Below, one piece after another: positions 23,341 through 32,269 of a stretch of 64,000 bases of DNA. The notes under the pieces were generated by a model. The model was not told the DNA's origin and did not search any database. It worked only from the letters and a program-made list of their open reading frames with translations. How positions within the stretch are numbered: the stretch's first letter is position 1; each line of letters starts with the position of its first letter. A program made the translations under genes and the position numbers. Origin of the DNA: Schizochytrium sp. TIO01 (lineage: Eukaryota; Sar; Bigyra; Thraustochytrida; Thraustochytriidae); assembly GCA_004764695.1 (NCBI GenBank), contig SMSO01000025.1:5572362-5636361 (forward strand), written 5' to 3'.

Positions 23341-25701
23341 ATGGCGCCGCGGCGAGACAGCTCATATAGTCAAGACGGGGACAGCCGAGCTCTTGGTGAG
23401 CATGTGAGTGACGATGCAGAAGAGGATCACGATGACTTAGATGAAGGCGAAGTTCTTATGGCGAGTGCGTTGCCAAACTGGAAAGTCTGCGAAGGACATT
23501 ATCGAGATGGAGGTGAGATGGGTGTTCTCAATGTACGGGGAATCAGTCTGCAAGCTTTGATCCGGCTGCATGAAGACATTCTGTGCGGCGACATTGCTCC
23601 TGAGGAAAGGTTGTTCCAGACTACACGTGACATTGGCTACGACGTTCTCGAAGGCACCACCATTAAACTTGATACAATTCGGCGCGACGGGTCGATGCTA
23701 GGCACGACGTTATTCTCAAACATAACAGTACATTTTTACCCGGGTCGAGACGCTCTAGAAAAGAGTCGCGAGCATTGGACAATCGAAGATGTAGCCAATT
23801 ACGCCGTCATGCCCATGAGCCGTCACCTTCCCTATCAGCGACAAATATATCTTAATCTATTAGATCAGACAGATATAGGTGAGCCTTTTCAAGGTTCGTT
23901 TATAATGCATGCGCGTCAAACAAAGTTTAGTGACCTAGTACTAGCCCTTGAGTCACACTCAGCTGACAGCGACCCATCCGAAACTTTCTTTTGGATTGAT
24001 ATTCTTTGTGCCAACCCGGCCTTGTTTTCGATGCCTGCAAAAGAGCGGGAGGAAAGTAGAGACATCTCTCTCTTTCAACAAAAATTTGCCAGGATAGAGA
24101 GTCTTGGAAATCAGGTTCATGAGCTCATCGCAGATTTTAGCGAGGTCCTGATCTTCGTTGACTCGTGGGAGCGACCAACTACGTTACGGCGTACGTGGTG
24201 CGCCTGGGAGCTCCTTGGTTGCCTCAAGTATAAGCGCCCTTCCCGAATTGTGCTTGCACCTCGTCAAGTCTTAAGCTTTCTCGATCAGCTTGTCTTTGAT
24301 GCTGCAAATCTCGTGGAACTTAGCACCCGCCCATTCGACTTGGGCCTATCGCAGGCTCTAAGTAGCGACGAAAAGAAAACCTTTGATGAGCTTATTGAGC
24401 GATCTCTAGGTGGGTATACCCAACTCAATAACTACCTCGCTGCACAGATGTCAAATTGGTTAGTGCAACTCGTGCACCTTAGTGTAAAGTATGCGCAGGA
24501 GACATGCAGTGGCCACGATATTGGCAGTGTCTTTGCTAGCGCCGCGCACATTTTTAAAGCTAAGCATTTCTTTGACGATGCGGTACACTATTACACGCTA
24601 GCTCTGGATTCGTTCAGAGCCTCACGGGGACCAGCTGATCCCTCCACTGCTAGCGTTTTGAATAATCTTGCATCTGCAGTCAAAGCGCAAGGAAAATTTG
24701 ATGAAGCTCTACAAATGTATGAGGAGGCGCTAGATATATTCAAGTCATCTTTTGGCGAGACCAGTCCCAAGACTGCTCTCGCACTCAACAATATCGCCAG
24801 CATTTATGACATGAGAGGTCAATACGAAAAGGCCCTTCATTATTATAAAATTGTGCTTTCAATTTTCAAAGAGGGCCTTGGTTCGGAGCACATGTCTACG
24901 GCAATTACCCACAACAAAATCGCAGATATTTATAAGATCCAAGGGGACCTTGACCAGGCTCTGTTTCATTATGAAAAGGTCTTGGAGACTACTCGAATAA
25001 CGCTCGGCACCCAGCACCCGTATGTTGCAAGCGCTCTTACCAGTATCACCGAAGTATATAGAGTTCAAGGTCGATATGATGACGCGCTTGAGGTTTACGA
25101 AAAGCTTCTTCCAGTCTTACGCGCTTCTTGTGGGACGCGCCACCCGTATGTTGCAGCGACTCTTCATAACATAGCTCTGCTTCACAAAACTCAGGGCCGC
25201 CTTGATGACGCCCTAACTCTTTATGAAGAAGCCCTGTCGATTCGCATAGAAACGCTTGGTAATCACCATCCTGATGTCGCAACTACCTTAAGCAATATCG
25301 GCGGCGTCTATAATTCTCTGCAACAGTATAAAGTTGCGCTAGGCTACTTTGAGCAGGCTTTGATTATGCGGAAGAAGATTTTTGGTCCGAAACACTCTGC
25401 TGTAGCTTTCAGCCTCCTCAACATCGCAAGTGTACATACATCTCGAGGGAATTATGAAGTTGCCTTGCGTTACTATGAGGAGGGTTTGGCAGTGATGTCT
25501 TCTGCACTGGGTAAGGATCACCCCCAGGTAGCTAATGCGCTGACTAGCATCGCATCGGTTTACTTTGCCCAACGCAAGTGGCTCCAGGCCCTTCACTACT
25601 TCGAAGATGCCGAGCGTCTTCGTCGCGAGAGCTTGGGCTCACAACACGAATCCACCAAATCTGCAAGAATCTGGGTTCAACACTGCCGCAGTTTTCTGTA
25701 A
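23341..25701 (+). CDS. TIR-like domain fused to kinesin-light-chain-type TPR array
   Basis: A 786-residue protein; the start is set at the first in-frame ATG (MAPRRDSSYS). Residues 20-38 are acidic. Residues about 185-320 look like a TIR-type fold: a first strand FIMHARQTKF, then FFWIDILCANP, then VLIFVDSWERP, and the box TWCAWELL. In TIR enzymes the Glu of the WCxxEL box is the catalytic NADase residue; here it is E290. From about 396 to 780 there are roughly nine TPRs with the 42-residue spacing and GxxHPxVA-type signature of kinesin light chains (for example LGTQHPYVASAL and LGNHHPDVATTL). The heptad N-terminus of true kinesin light chain is absent, so this is not a motor subunit. The TPR part is certain; the TIR assignment is pattern-based. 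A scaffold or signalling role is inferred. Confidence 0.88.
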   Translation: MAPRRDSSYSQDGDSRALGEHVSDDAEEDHDDLDEGEVLMASALPNWKVCEGHYRDGGEMGVLNVRGISLQALIRLHEDILCGDIAPEERLFQTTRDIGYDVLEGTTIKLDTIRRDGSMLGTTLFSNITVHFYPGRDALEKSREHWTIEDVANYAVMPMSRHLPYQRQIYLNLLDQTDIGEPFQGSFIMHARQTKFSDLVLALESHSADSDPSETFFWIDILCANPALFSMPAKEREESRDISLFQQKFARIESLGNQVHELIADFSEVLIFVDSWERPTTLRRTWCAWELLGCLKYKRPSRIVLAPRQVLSFLDQLVFDAANLVELSTRPFDLGLSQALSSDEKKTFDELIERSLGGYTQLNNYLAAQMSNWLVQLVHLSVKYAQETCSGHDIGSVFASAAHIFKAKHFFDDAVHYYTLALDSFRASRGPADPSTASVLNNLASAVKAQGKFDEALQMYEEALDIFKSSFGETSPKTALALNNIASIYDMRGQYEKALHYYKIVLSIFKEGLGSEHMSTAITHNKIADIYKIQGDLDQALFHYEKVLETTRITLGTQHPYVASALTSITEVYRVQGRYDDALEVYEKLLPVLRASCGTRHPYVAATLHNIALLHKTQGRLDDALTLYEEALSIRIETLGNHHPDVATTLSNIGGVYNSLQQYKVALGYFEQALIMRKKIFGPKHSAVAFSLLNIASVHTSRGNYEVALRYYEEGLAVMSSALGKDHPQVANALTSIASVYFAQRKWLQALHYFEDAERLRRESLGSQHESTKSARIWVQHCRSFL

Positions 25702-26222
25702 ATAACACTCTTGTAAAATACACAAAAGCAATTACTTTGTTTGTTAATAACATAACAATCTAATCACCATGCCTCCCCAGGCAGACACAAGCTCATGACT
25801 AATCGTTTTACTTATTCCTGACTATTATGATAATCTTTGTGGAGCAGTGATGACCATCGCCCTGGCTGGTCACGCTTGATCTACCATCATCTCTCACTAT
25901 GCAAATTTAATTACCTCTTGTTACACCGTCCTCACAATGAAAGATTCATTGCATCACATGGCATCGGCAGGCCTCAGATGGGATTTCTAATTCAAAGAAG
26001 AGAGCAACCCGAATTCCCAGGTAGAGACTGATTTATTATGTCCCCGTCCCCCTTAATCTTCCTTTTAATTACCCTATATTTGTGGCGATGCGACCGTGAA
26101 CCTGTGCAGTTGATAGCCCTTTAAATAGGGCTGCGGCGGAGTGGCCGCGGCAGAGGCAGCGTAAGCTGCGCATTGCTAGAAGAGCGCAAAGGTCGCGCTT
26201 TTGAGGTTCAAAGTCTGGAAGA
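25702..26222. other. Short intergenic gap between TPR protein and bL35m genes
   Basis: Both flanking genes are on the plus strand, 521 bp apart. The right end must hold the promoter and leader of the ribosomal protein gene. I see no repeat or RNA gene. Confidence 0.6.
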
Positions 26223-26597
26223 ATGCTCGCCAGAGTTGCGTGCGCTGCTCGCAGCAGTGCTGGGCGCCCCGCTGTGGCTCGCCCAGTTTCTGCACCCCGG
26301 GCGATGACCCCTGTGGCGGCCCAGGATGGCGGCATGGCTGAGCTCATGTCTCTCCTGCCGTCGTGGAGCGTGGTGTCTTCGCGCTCGATGGGACACTACA
26401 GGCCCCCCAAGACCCACTCTGGCGCCAAGAAGCGCTTGATTCGCAAGTCCGACGGCTCATACAAATTCCTCGGCGCTGGTCGCAGGCACAAGATGAACAA
26501 AAACTCCCGCGCACTTAACAGAGACAAGGGCAAGCCCATCGTTATGGACCACACCAAGCCCGACTGGACCCACGCACGCAGATTGCTCAAAGACTGA
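26223..26597 (+). CDS. Mitochondrial large-subunit ribosomal protein bL35m
   Basis: A 124-residue basic protein starting at an ATG. Residues 1-30 are rich in Ala, Arg and Ser without acids, a typical mitochondrial presequence. The C-terminal half carries the bL35 signature KTHSGAKKRLIRKSDGSYKF followed by GRRHKMNKNSRALNR, matching the bacterial KTHSGAAKRF...K.KRK pattern. bL35 binds 23S-type rRNA in the large subunit. The tail KPDWTHARRLLKD is an extension beyond the bacterial length. A nuclear gene with a presequence supports a mitochondrial rather than plastid location, though the targeting call is inference. Confidence 0.85.
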   Translation: MLARVACAARSSAGRPAVARPVSAPRAMTPVAAQDGGMAELMSLLPSWSVVSSRSMGHYRPPKTHSGAKKRLIRKSDGSYKFLGAGRRHKMNKNSRALNRDKGKPIVMDHTKPDWTHARRLLKD

Positions 26598-27603
26598 AAC
26601 CATTAGCGATATTACATACCTTACCTTACCTCGCTTCACTTGCTTTGATTTGCTCATTTGATCTCCTTTGATTTGCTCGTTCGATCTCATTTGGTCCCGT
26701 GTGTGGTGACATCTGATCTCCTTTGATCCCACGTGATCTCTTTTTTGTCACATTCGATCGATCTAGTCTAATTTGATCTCATTCAATTTGCTTTTATTTG
26801 ATCCAATTTTGGTCCACCTCGTTTTGGGTGACTCAGATTGTATGCGCTGTTTGCGAGGAGACCCAATTTGCTTAGCATGGGTAGCTTGGGTAGCTTGGGT
26901 AGCTTGTGGAGGTGATGTTAGGTACAAGGTCTCTTATAGACATAATACAACATACAATTTAGACAGCATGAAGAGGTTTATAGTATTCACAGTAAAGAGT
27001 GCCCGGCTGAAGATTATAGCATAGCACAATACACTCTGCATCTTGTAGAGAACACGGTCACTGTGTTCATGTTTTATTTGGTAGTAGTAATTTCACTTGT
27101 TTAGAAGAAAGGACTTCGTACACTAACTTTCTATATTTTACCATGGTCTCTACATGTCTTGCGGGCTTTGGCACATCAGTTTACCGATACACCTGCAGAT
27201 ACTTGCCTAGCTTCTTGCCTAAAACCACCGATGTATAGATATTTGACTTGCCAAACTATGACTTCATTATCTCAAATGTCCCTTTTCTTTTATGTATACT
27301 CTGTTCCCCTATGCGTTTAAAATCCTCCTCCCTGGAGGCGGGATTTTAAGTTTTCATTGCAAAGTGTTTATCCTCGATGATCAATATTCTTTAACTCAAA
27401 CTCTTGTCCAATATTTCAAATTACAGACTGCTGTGCATTGATACGTCCTAATGAATTCTCATTTTTAGAATGATTGTTTTCGCTTTCAGGATAGGAAGAT
27501 TACAAGAGACATATCTGTCACTATTGAGATAAGCACAGTTAATCTCACAATGTTTTGTTTTATTTTTAGTAATTATAATATACATTTACTGTTGCAAGCC
27601 TTT
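26598..27603. other. Convergent intergenic region
   Basis: This lies between the plus-strand bL35m gene and the minus-strand vasohibin gene, so it holds both 3' ends. It contains the TTTGATCTC-rich stretch (26640-26800) and three AGCTTGGGT units (about 26877-26908). No gene is evident. Confidence 0.6.
26640..26800 (+). repeat. Degenerate TTTGATCTC-type repeats
   Basis: GATCTC occurs at least five times in about 115 bp, usually as TTTGATCTCC or close variants, with GATCCC, GATCCA and TTTGATTTGCTC units between. Spacing is irregular (about 20-40 bp), so this is a decayed array just after the bL35m stop codon. Confidence 0.65.
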
Positions 27604-28860
27604 TCAGCTGAGCTGAAGCATCTTTCCATCAAGTGTAGGAATAGATACAGAAGGCATACTCAGAGCGGGGATGATAAACTTGTTAGGCGCAATTGGCTCA
27701 CGCGCAGCAAGGAATCCATCCTTATTCATTTCTAAATGTGCGGATTTGTTTGTTGAGGCAGCTGCTTTCGCCGAAGCCATCTTGACAACTTCGTCCGTCT
27801 CGGTTCCGAGTTCGAGCTCCTCGATATCATGGGAGGCTTCGTCGACCTCATCATCCTTTGACTCCTCAACAGTCTGATCTGATGTGTCGATAATAGACGA
27901 AAGGGACTCACTGCGGTTTAAACCTGCCTTCTTGGATGACTTCACTGCAGTACCAGAGCGTTTCACTATAGGATGCTGCTCTAAAAACCATTTTGGCAGA
28001 TCACCCTCATTAGCTGTAACGAAAGGACCAATAACATCAAGTTTAGATACAAACGAATTGATCGCATTTTCAACTTGGTCATTCCATGCCTGAGCACTTC
28101 GCTTACCGAACTCAATCATGAATGGGCGCCAGTAAATAGGCTCCATGGAGTGCTCGCAATGGCCAAACGGGAGACCAATACCCACGTGCTGCACAGAATG
28201 ACCCAGCTCTCCATATGAGAAATGAAAGTCCTTGATCAAGTCAGCAAGGCTCTCGAATTGGAGTTTGCGATGCATCAAGGTCTCCTTGCGGCTCAGACCG
28301 ATCGCACCCCAGCGGCCCTTATGACCTACCGCAAGCACAATATGCTTAAATACAAAGCGGCCATTTTGTTCCACAGATGATTGGAAGCGCAATGGAATCC
28401 GCACAATATCAGTCATCCCCAACGTGAGATAAAAGCCTAGGAAGACGGCCTCGATGCACTTGATTGGTAGACTTTCACGAATAATTTCACGAGCTGTGCC
28501 AGCAAGGCGCTTGGCGCCTCGATCCTTTCGAATCTTGAAGTAATTCTTTCCTGTGTGATTGTACTCGAGACACCCAATATACTTTTGAATGCGGTCCAAG
28601 CGCCAGCTTGCACTAGCTGCAGGTGCAAAGTTTGTGGGGGCGCGAGGGCGGGGCACGTCGGGAAGCAAGTCTGGGTCAAGGTCTTCAAGAGCCTTGAGCG
28701 CACGTTCGAGGTCCTCGTTGAGAGTCGATGCTGGAATACTATGCTGCTGCTGCTTCTGCGACTTCAAATTATCTCGTGCCTTTTCACCGGACATGTCCCA
28801 GGATTCATCACGGAATCCTTGAGATTGGTCATCGTTGGGTAACATCGTAGCAGGCTCCAT
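27604..28860 (-). CDS. Vasohibin-family tubulin carboxypeptidase
   Basis: A 418-residue protein. The frame extends 19 codons further upstream, but only to a TTG after a stop, so the start is the ATG at 28860. The core (about 90-285) matches vasohibins: LEYNHTGKNYFKI (animal VASH YNHTGTQFF), then LPIKCIEAVFLGFYLT, then FKHIVLAVGHKGRWGAIGLSR. These hold the transglutaminase-like catalytic residues C135, H173 and S190; the 17-residue His-Ser spacing equals that of human VASH1 (H204, S221). Vasohibins remove the C-terminal tyrosine of alpha-tubulin, usually with the small partner SVBP, which I do not see here. The N-terminal 75 residues are Gln-rich and disordered. The C-terminal 130 residues are acidic and Ser-rich and vary between family members. 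Function is strongly supported by the intact triad. Confidence 0.92.
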   Translation of the reverse strand: MEPATMLPNDDQSQGFRDESWDMSGEKARDNLKSQKQQQHSIPASTLNEDLERALKALEDLDPDLLPDVPRPRAPTNFAPAASASWRLDRIQKYIGCLEYNHTGKNYFKIRKDRGAKRLAGTAREIIRESLPIKCIEAVFLGFYLTLGMTDIVRIPLRFQSSVEQNGRFVFKHIVLAVGHKGRWGAIGLSRKETLMHRKLQFESLADLIKDFHFSYGELGHSVQHVGIGLPFGHCEHSMEPIYWRPFMIEFGKRSAQAWNDQVENAINSFVSKLDVIGPFVTANEGDLPKWFLEQHPIVKRSGTAVKSSKKAGLNRSESLSSIIDTSDQTVEESKDDEVDEASHDIEELELGTETDEVVKMASAKAAASTNKSAHLEMNKDGFLAAREPIAPNKFIIPALSMPSVSIPTLDGKMLQLS

Positions 28861-31800
28861 TTTCGTGACTTCTTGATGAATTGTCTCGGTACCAGCCCTC
28901 CTTCGTTTTGTAACCAAGCTTGGAAATTAGCTAGCTCAACGACGCGTCTGCGCTGGCGCTCCTCTGTTTTCGCGTAAGGTTGCCTGTCAGTAAGGAGTAT
29001 GACCGAAATACCCTTTACAGATGCCTGCCTACCTATCAGCTTGTGTATTTGTTCTTTTGATGAAAGGTTTGATGTGCAAAAATTGCAATCTAGACTTGAC
29101 AAACGCACTGACTGGTAGTTTAGAAAGTGACCAATGTTTGATGCCTCTCAGGCCCGAGAGCTCAGTTCAACTAGTGTCGAAGCTTGATGTCTAATTTCAG
29201 GTTTGCTGTAAACGATGCGCCTTGTTTATGCAGTCTCCTATATTTAACACCCCTTTATGCTGGCGCGTGCCCAACAAAAGCTATTGAAGCAAACTCCTTT
29301 CTTTCTCTACAGGTCAATAACCATTGAAAATATTTTCTTCATGTTAAGCTGATAGAATATTTGCTAACGTAGAAAGAATGCCCACCCTCAGATTTTTATC
29401 TATCCTTTTTCTTTTCTTTTTCTTAAGTTAATGTGTGTGCCGCGCGGACTTTCAACAATAATGCACGAATTAGCTCACAAATCAGAGCGCAACCAAGAAA
29501 ATAGATAGGCCCTCGTGTCGAAAAATCTTTCGACTGTCCAGTCAATCGATACTAATTGACCATCAAGGCCCGAAATTAGAAGATCAATCGCCTTGCATAG
29601 GGACCCCTGATCAACGTTGGCTTGTTTACCCAGTATACCTCCGCGCTGTACCATTTCAATAGTTTGATACACTTCCAAGGCCCTGTCTGTGTACCAATGA
29701 ATTTTACAGTGCCCAACGGATCTCTTTGAAATGATCAAAGATATGGAATGCGGTATAAGAGGCAACAGAAAAGGACCTCCTGAATCTAAGGAATATTGCT
29801 TTCGCATTAAAGCCTAGCGTCGGAGCGAAGCTAGTAGCTCGACCTGGACGACAGGGGGGCACCCTGTATACGAGAAAATCAAACTCTATAAAATCTCACC
29901 AGCGAGTCTAAGTTTTTTGGTTCTACTATTTTTATTTACTTTCTTTTTCTTCTTTAACACTTTTACCGTGGCTAAATAATGATAACAACAATTTAATTTT
30001 AATTAAAATAATAACCAGAATCAAAATCAAAATCATAGTTGTATGAAAACCTCTATGAAAACCTCTCCGAACTCCTTGACAGATGCAGTCTCTCCTAATA
30101 TAGAAGAAACTACAACAGTTTTTAAAGCCCGGCAGCCGGAACGAGATCTCATCACAGCGATGCATTAGTTAGTTGCCTCAGCGAAAGAGCAACAAAATGA
30201 ACAAATATGCAGGATAGCTCAAATTAAATGTACCCACATTTACATACCAAAGCTACGAAGCTTTGAGCCTGTGCTGTGACCATCACAACATACGACTGGT
30301 TTGTAGCCAGTTTCATTTGAAGATTTTGAAGTTGCTGCTCGCATGGCCGCCTTGCTGAGACACCATGTAAACATGTGAGATCGTCATATTGCTGCGCGGA
30401 GAATCCTGACGGCGTATCCTATTCCACTGCCTTCCTTCCATATTCGTTGTCGCTCTGGGGCAGAGAAAAAGTGGTATCCAAATTGGGAAATCCACTCACT
30501 CGCATGCGTTTCCAAGCAATTCATTAAGCTGTGAGTCTCAGGAAAAGTTTTCATCGCGCCTCAAAACAGGTGTGCTGCAGAACTGAAGTAGCGTCCTTTG
30601 CGCCACAATGAATTCATTTCTGTTGTTTGTTTCCCCAAACTTGCGGTAACCAAATCAAAACGAGTGATTCCCGTTTCGTTATTCCCCGAGCTTCTTCTCG
30701 TGTTCCTGTCAAAGGCACCAGTGGAACCTTTCCAACGCTGGTATAACCGCGACCTCGTGCGTGTGAGCTCTTTCTACAACCCCTCATCCGCTCATCATCC
30801 CCCAAACCAGACTCCATCGCATCGCGTATCCACAACCCACAATGCTCTGATCCTCAAAATCTCCGGAGCCTCCATCAAACTAACACCAAACCACACATAC
30901 CCTTTGGTACTTAAATACACATCTTTGTTTCTTTGTTTCTTTGCTCCTTTGCTTTGCATGTATGCTGCATATGCATCCATGCATGCATGCATGCATAAGT
31001 AGAGCAACCTGAACGAACGAGAGACGCCTGCTTCTGCTGCTCCCTACACAACAGCACTGTGGCGGTCCATAAAATAGGTCTACAAAACTTCTCAGCAAGC
31101 ACGGTCTCAAATCGAAGCGGGTTCTATAGATCCTCAGTTCGCCAGGGATTTATTTATCTGCCCAGCCTTAAGCTCGTCGAGGCCCCCACAAGCAAACGCT
31201 TGGCCACGGCTCGTTACAGGTTTAGCTAGAAGGCACCTGCGTTCTCTCCATCGAAATGAGCGCCAGAGCCTCACCGCGTCTACTTACTTGTTTATTGGTG
31301 GTAGCAGTGCTGCTCAAGTTATATCGCAAAAAGGCGAACTTTGTGGGCCTTATTGGCAGGTGCCTACGGCATTCGCTATCTATCAGGCTAGGCAAGGGAG
31401 CGTAAGGGTGTATAAATGCATGCATGAATGAGCACACTCATGAAAATGCGCTCGTTTTGGATGCGAAGACCCGTTTTATAGAATAATAATTGAAGAAACA
31501 CCCCTGGGCCGAGCCGCCGATGCTGTTGATTGGGCACGCACCTTCGGGGAAGTTGCCTGCTCGTCGGTATCGCCATATATCCGCAGCTCTTTGGAGTTCT
31601 TTGCGCTGGACATTTGCTTCATGCCAAGTTTTAGTTTATGTTGAATTTACAATTAGAAGTATAATAATACGCACGATAAAATAATAATAAGGAAATGCAA
31701 ATCTTCACCTCAAAAGGAGAGCTTACGACTTGGGCCACGGAAAATACAGGCAAAACGAACCTGCCGCGTCAACAAGAGAACCCTCAAGGGACCTGCCTTG

Positions 31801-32269
31801 TGCCTCGCAGGATCACGCCATGATTTTGAGGTCGTCGTAGAATCGCGTATGCGGCAATTAGCACTTTGGCGGCCTCAAATAGAAAGTCCCGAAAGGATGT
31901 TCTTTGGTTGAGCTAGGAACGTTCTTTAGAGTGAAGATTCGGATACGAGATTAGGATACGCGATCATGCAAGTGAATCTCTGACTCGAGCCCAGTGCTCG
32001 ACGCAGCAAACCGCCTCGGCTGCCGCTCGCTCTCGCACGCAGACGAGCGTCGCGAACAGCGAGCGCGCCTCTACACCTTTAGTTCGCTTGGACACTCGCT
32101 GCATTTTTCCTTTGTCGGCCCACTGAGACTGTGCGTCGGTTCTGACCGAGGTCGGTATCCTGGTCTCGAAGGCAATTTTGACACAAACTGCGTTAAATCA
32201 GGATCCAGAGACGAAAGCTGAGCTTGACTTTAGGTCTCCCTGCTGACAGCGAAAGAAACGGCGTGCAAG
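28861..32269. other. Divergent intergenic region, largely empty
   Basis: The vasohibin (-) and zinc-cluster (+) genes diverge from here, so both promoters should lie inside. One ATG-initiated 110-codon minus frame is listed separately. Otherwise I see only short runs such as ATGC units near 30980-30998, AT-rich patches near 29.9-30.0 kb, and a GC-rich 31.9-32.2 kb leader-like segment before the zinc-cluster gene. Confidence 0.6.
29475..29807 (-). CDS. Possible small hypothetical protein, 110 residues
   Basis: An ATG-initiated frame with fairly protein-like composition (for example WYTDRALEVYQTIEMVQRGG and IDLLISGLDGQLVSIDWTVE). No motif or family is recognised, and no signal peptide or clear membrane segment stands out. 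It could equally be chance, or an exon or relic of a larger gene. Confidence 0.25.
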   Translation of the reverse strand: MRKQYSLDSGGPFLLPLIPHSISLIISKRSVGHCKIHWYTDRALEVYQTIEMVQRGGILGKQANVDQGSLCKAIDLLISGLDGQLVSIDWTVERFFDTRAYLFSWLRSDL

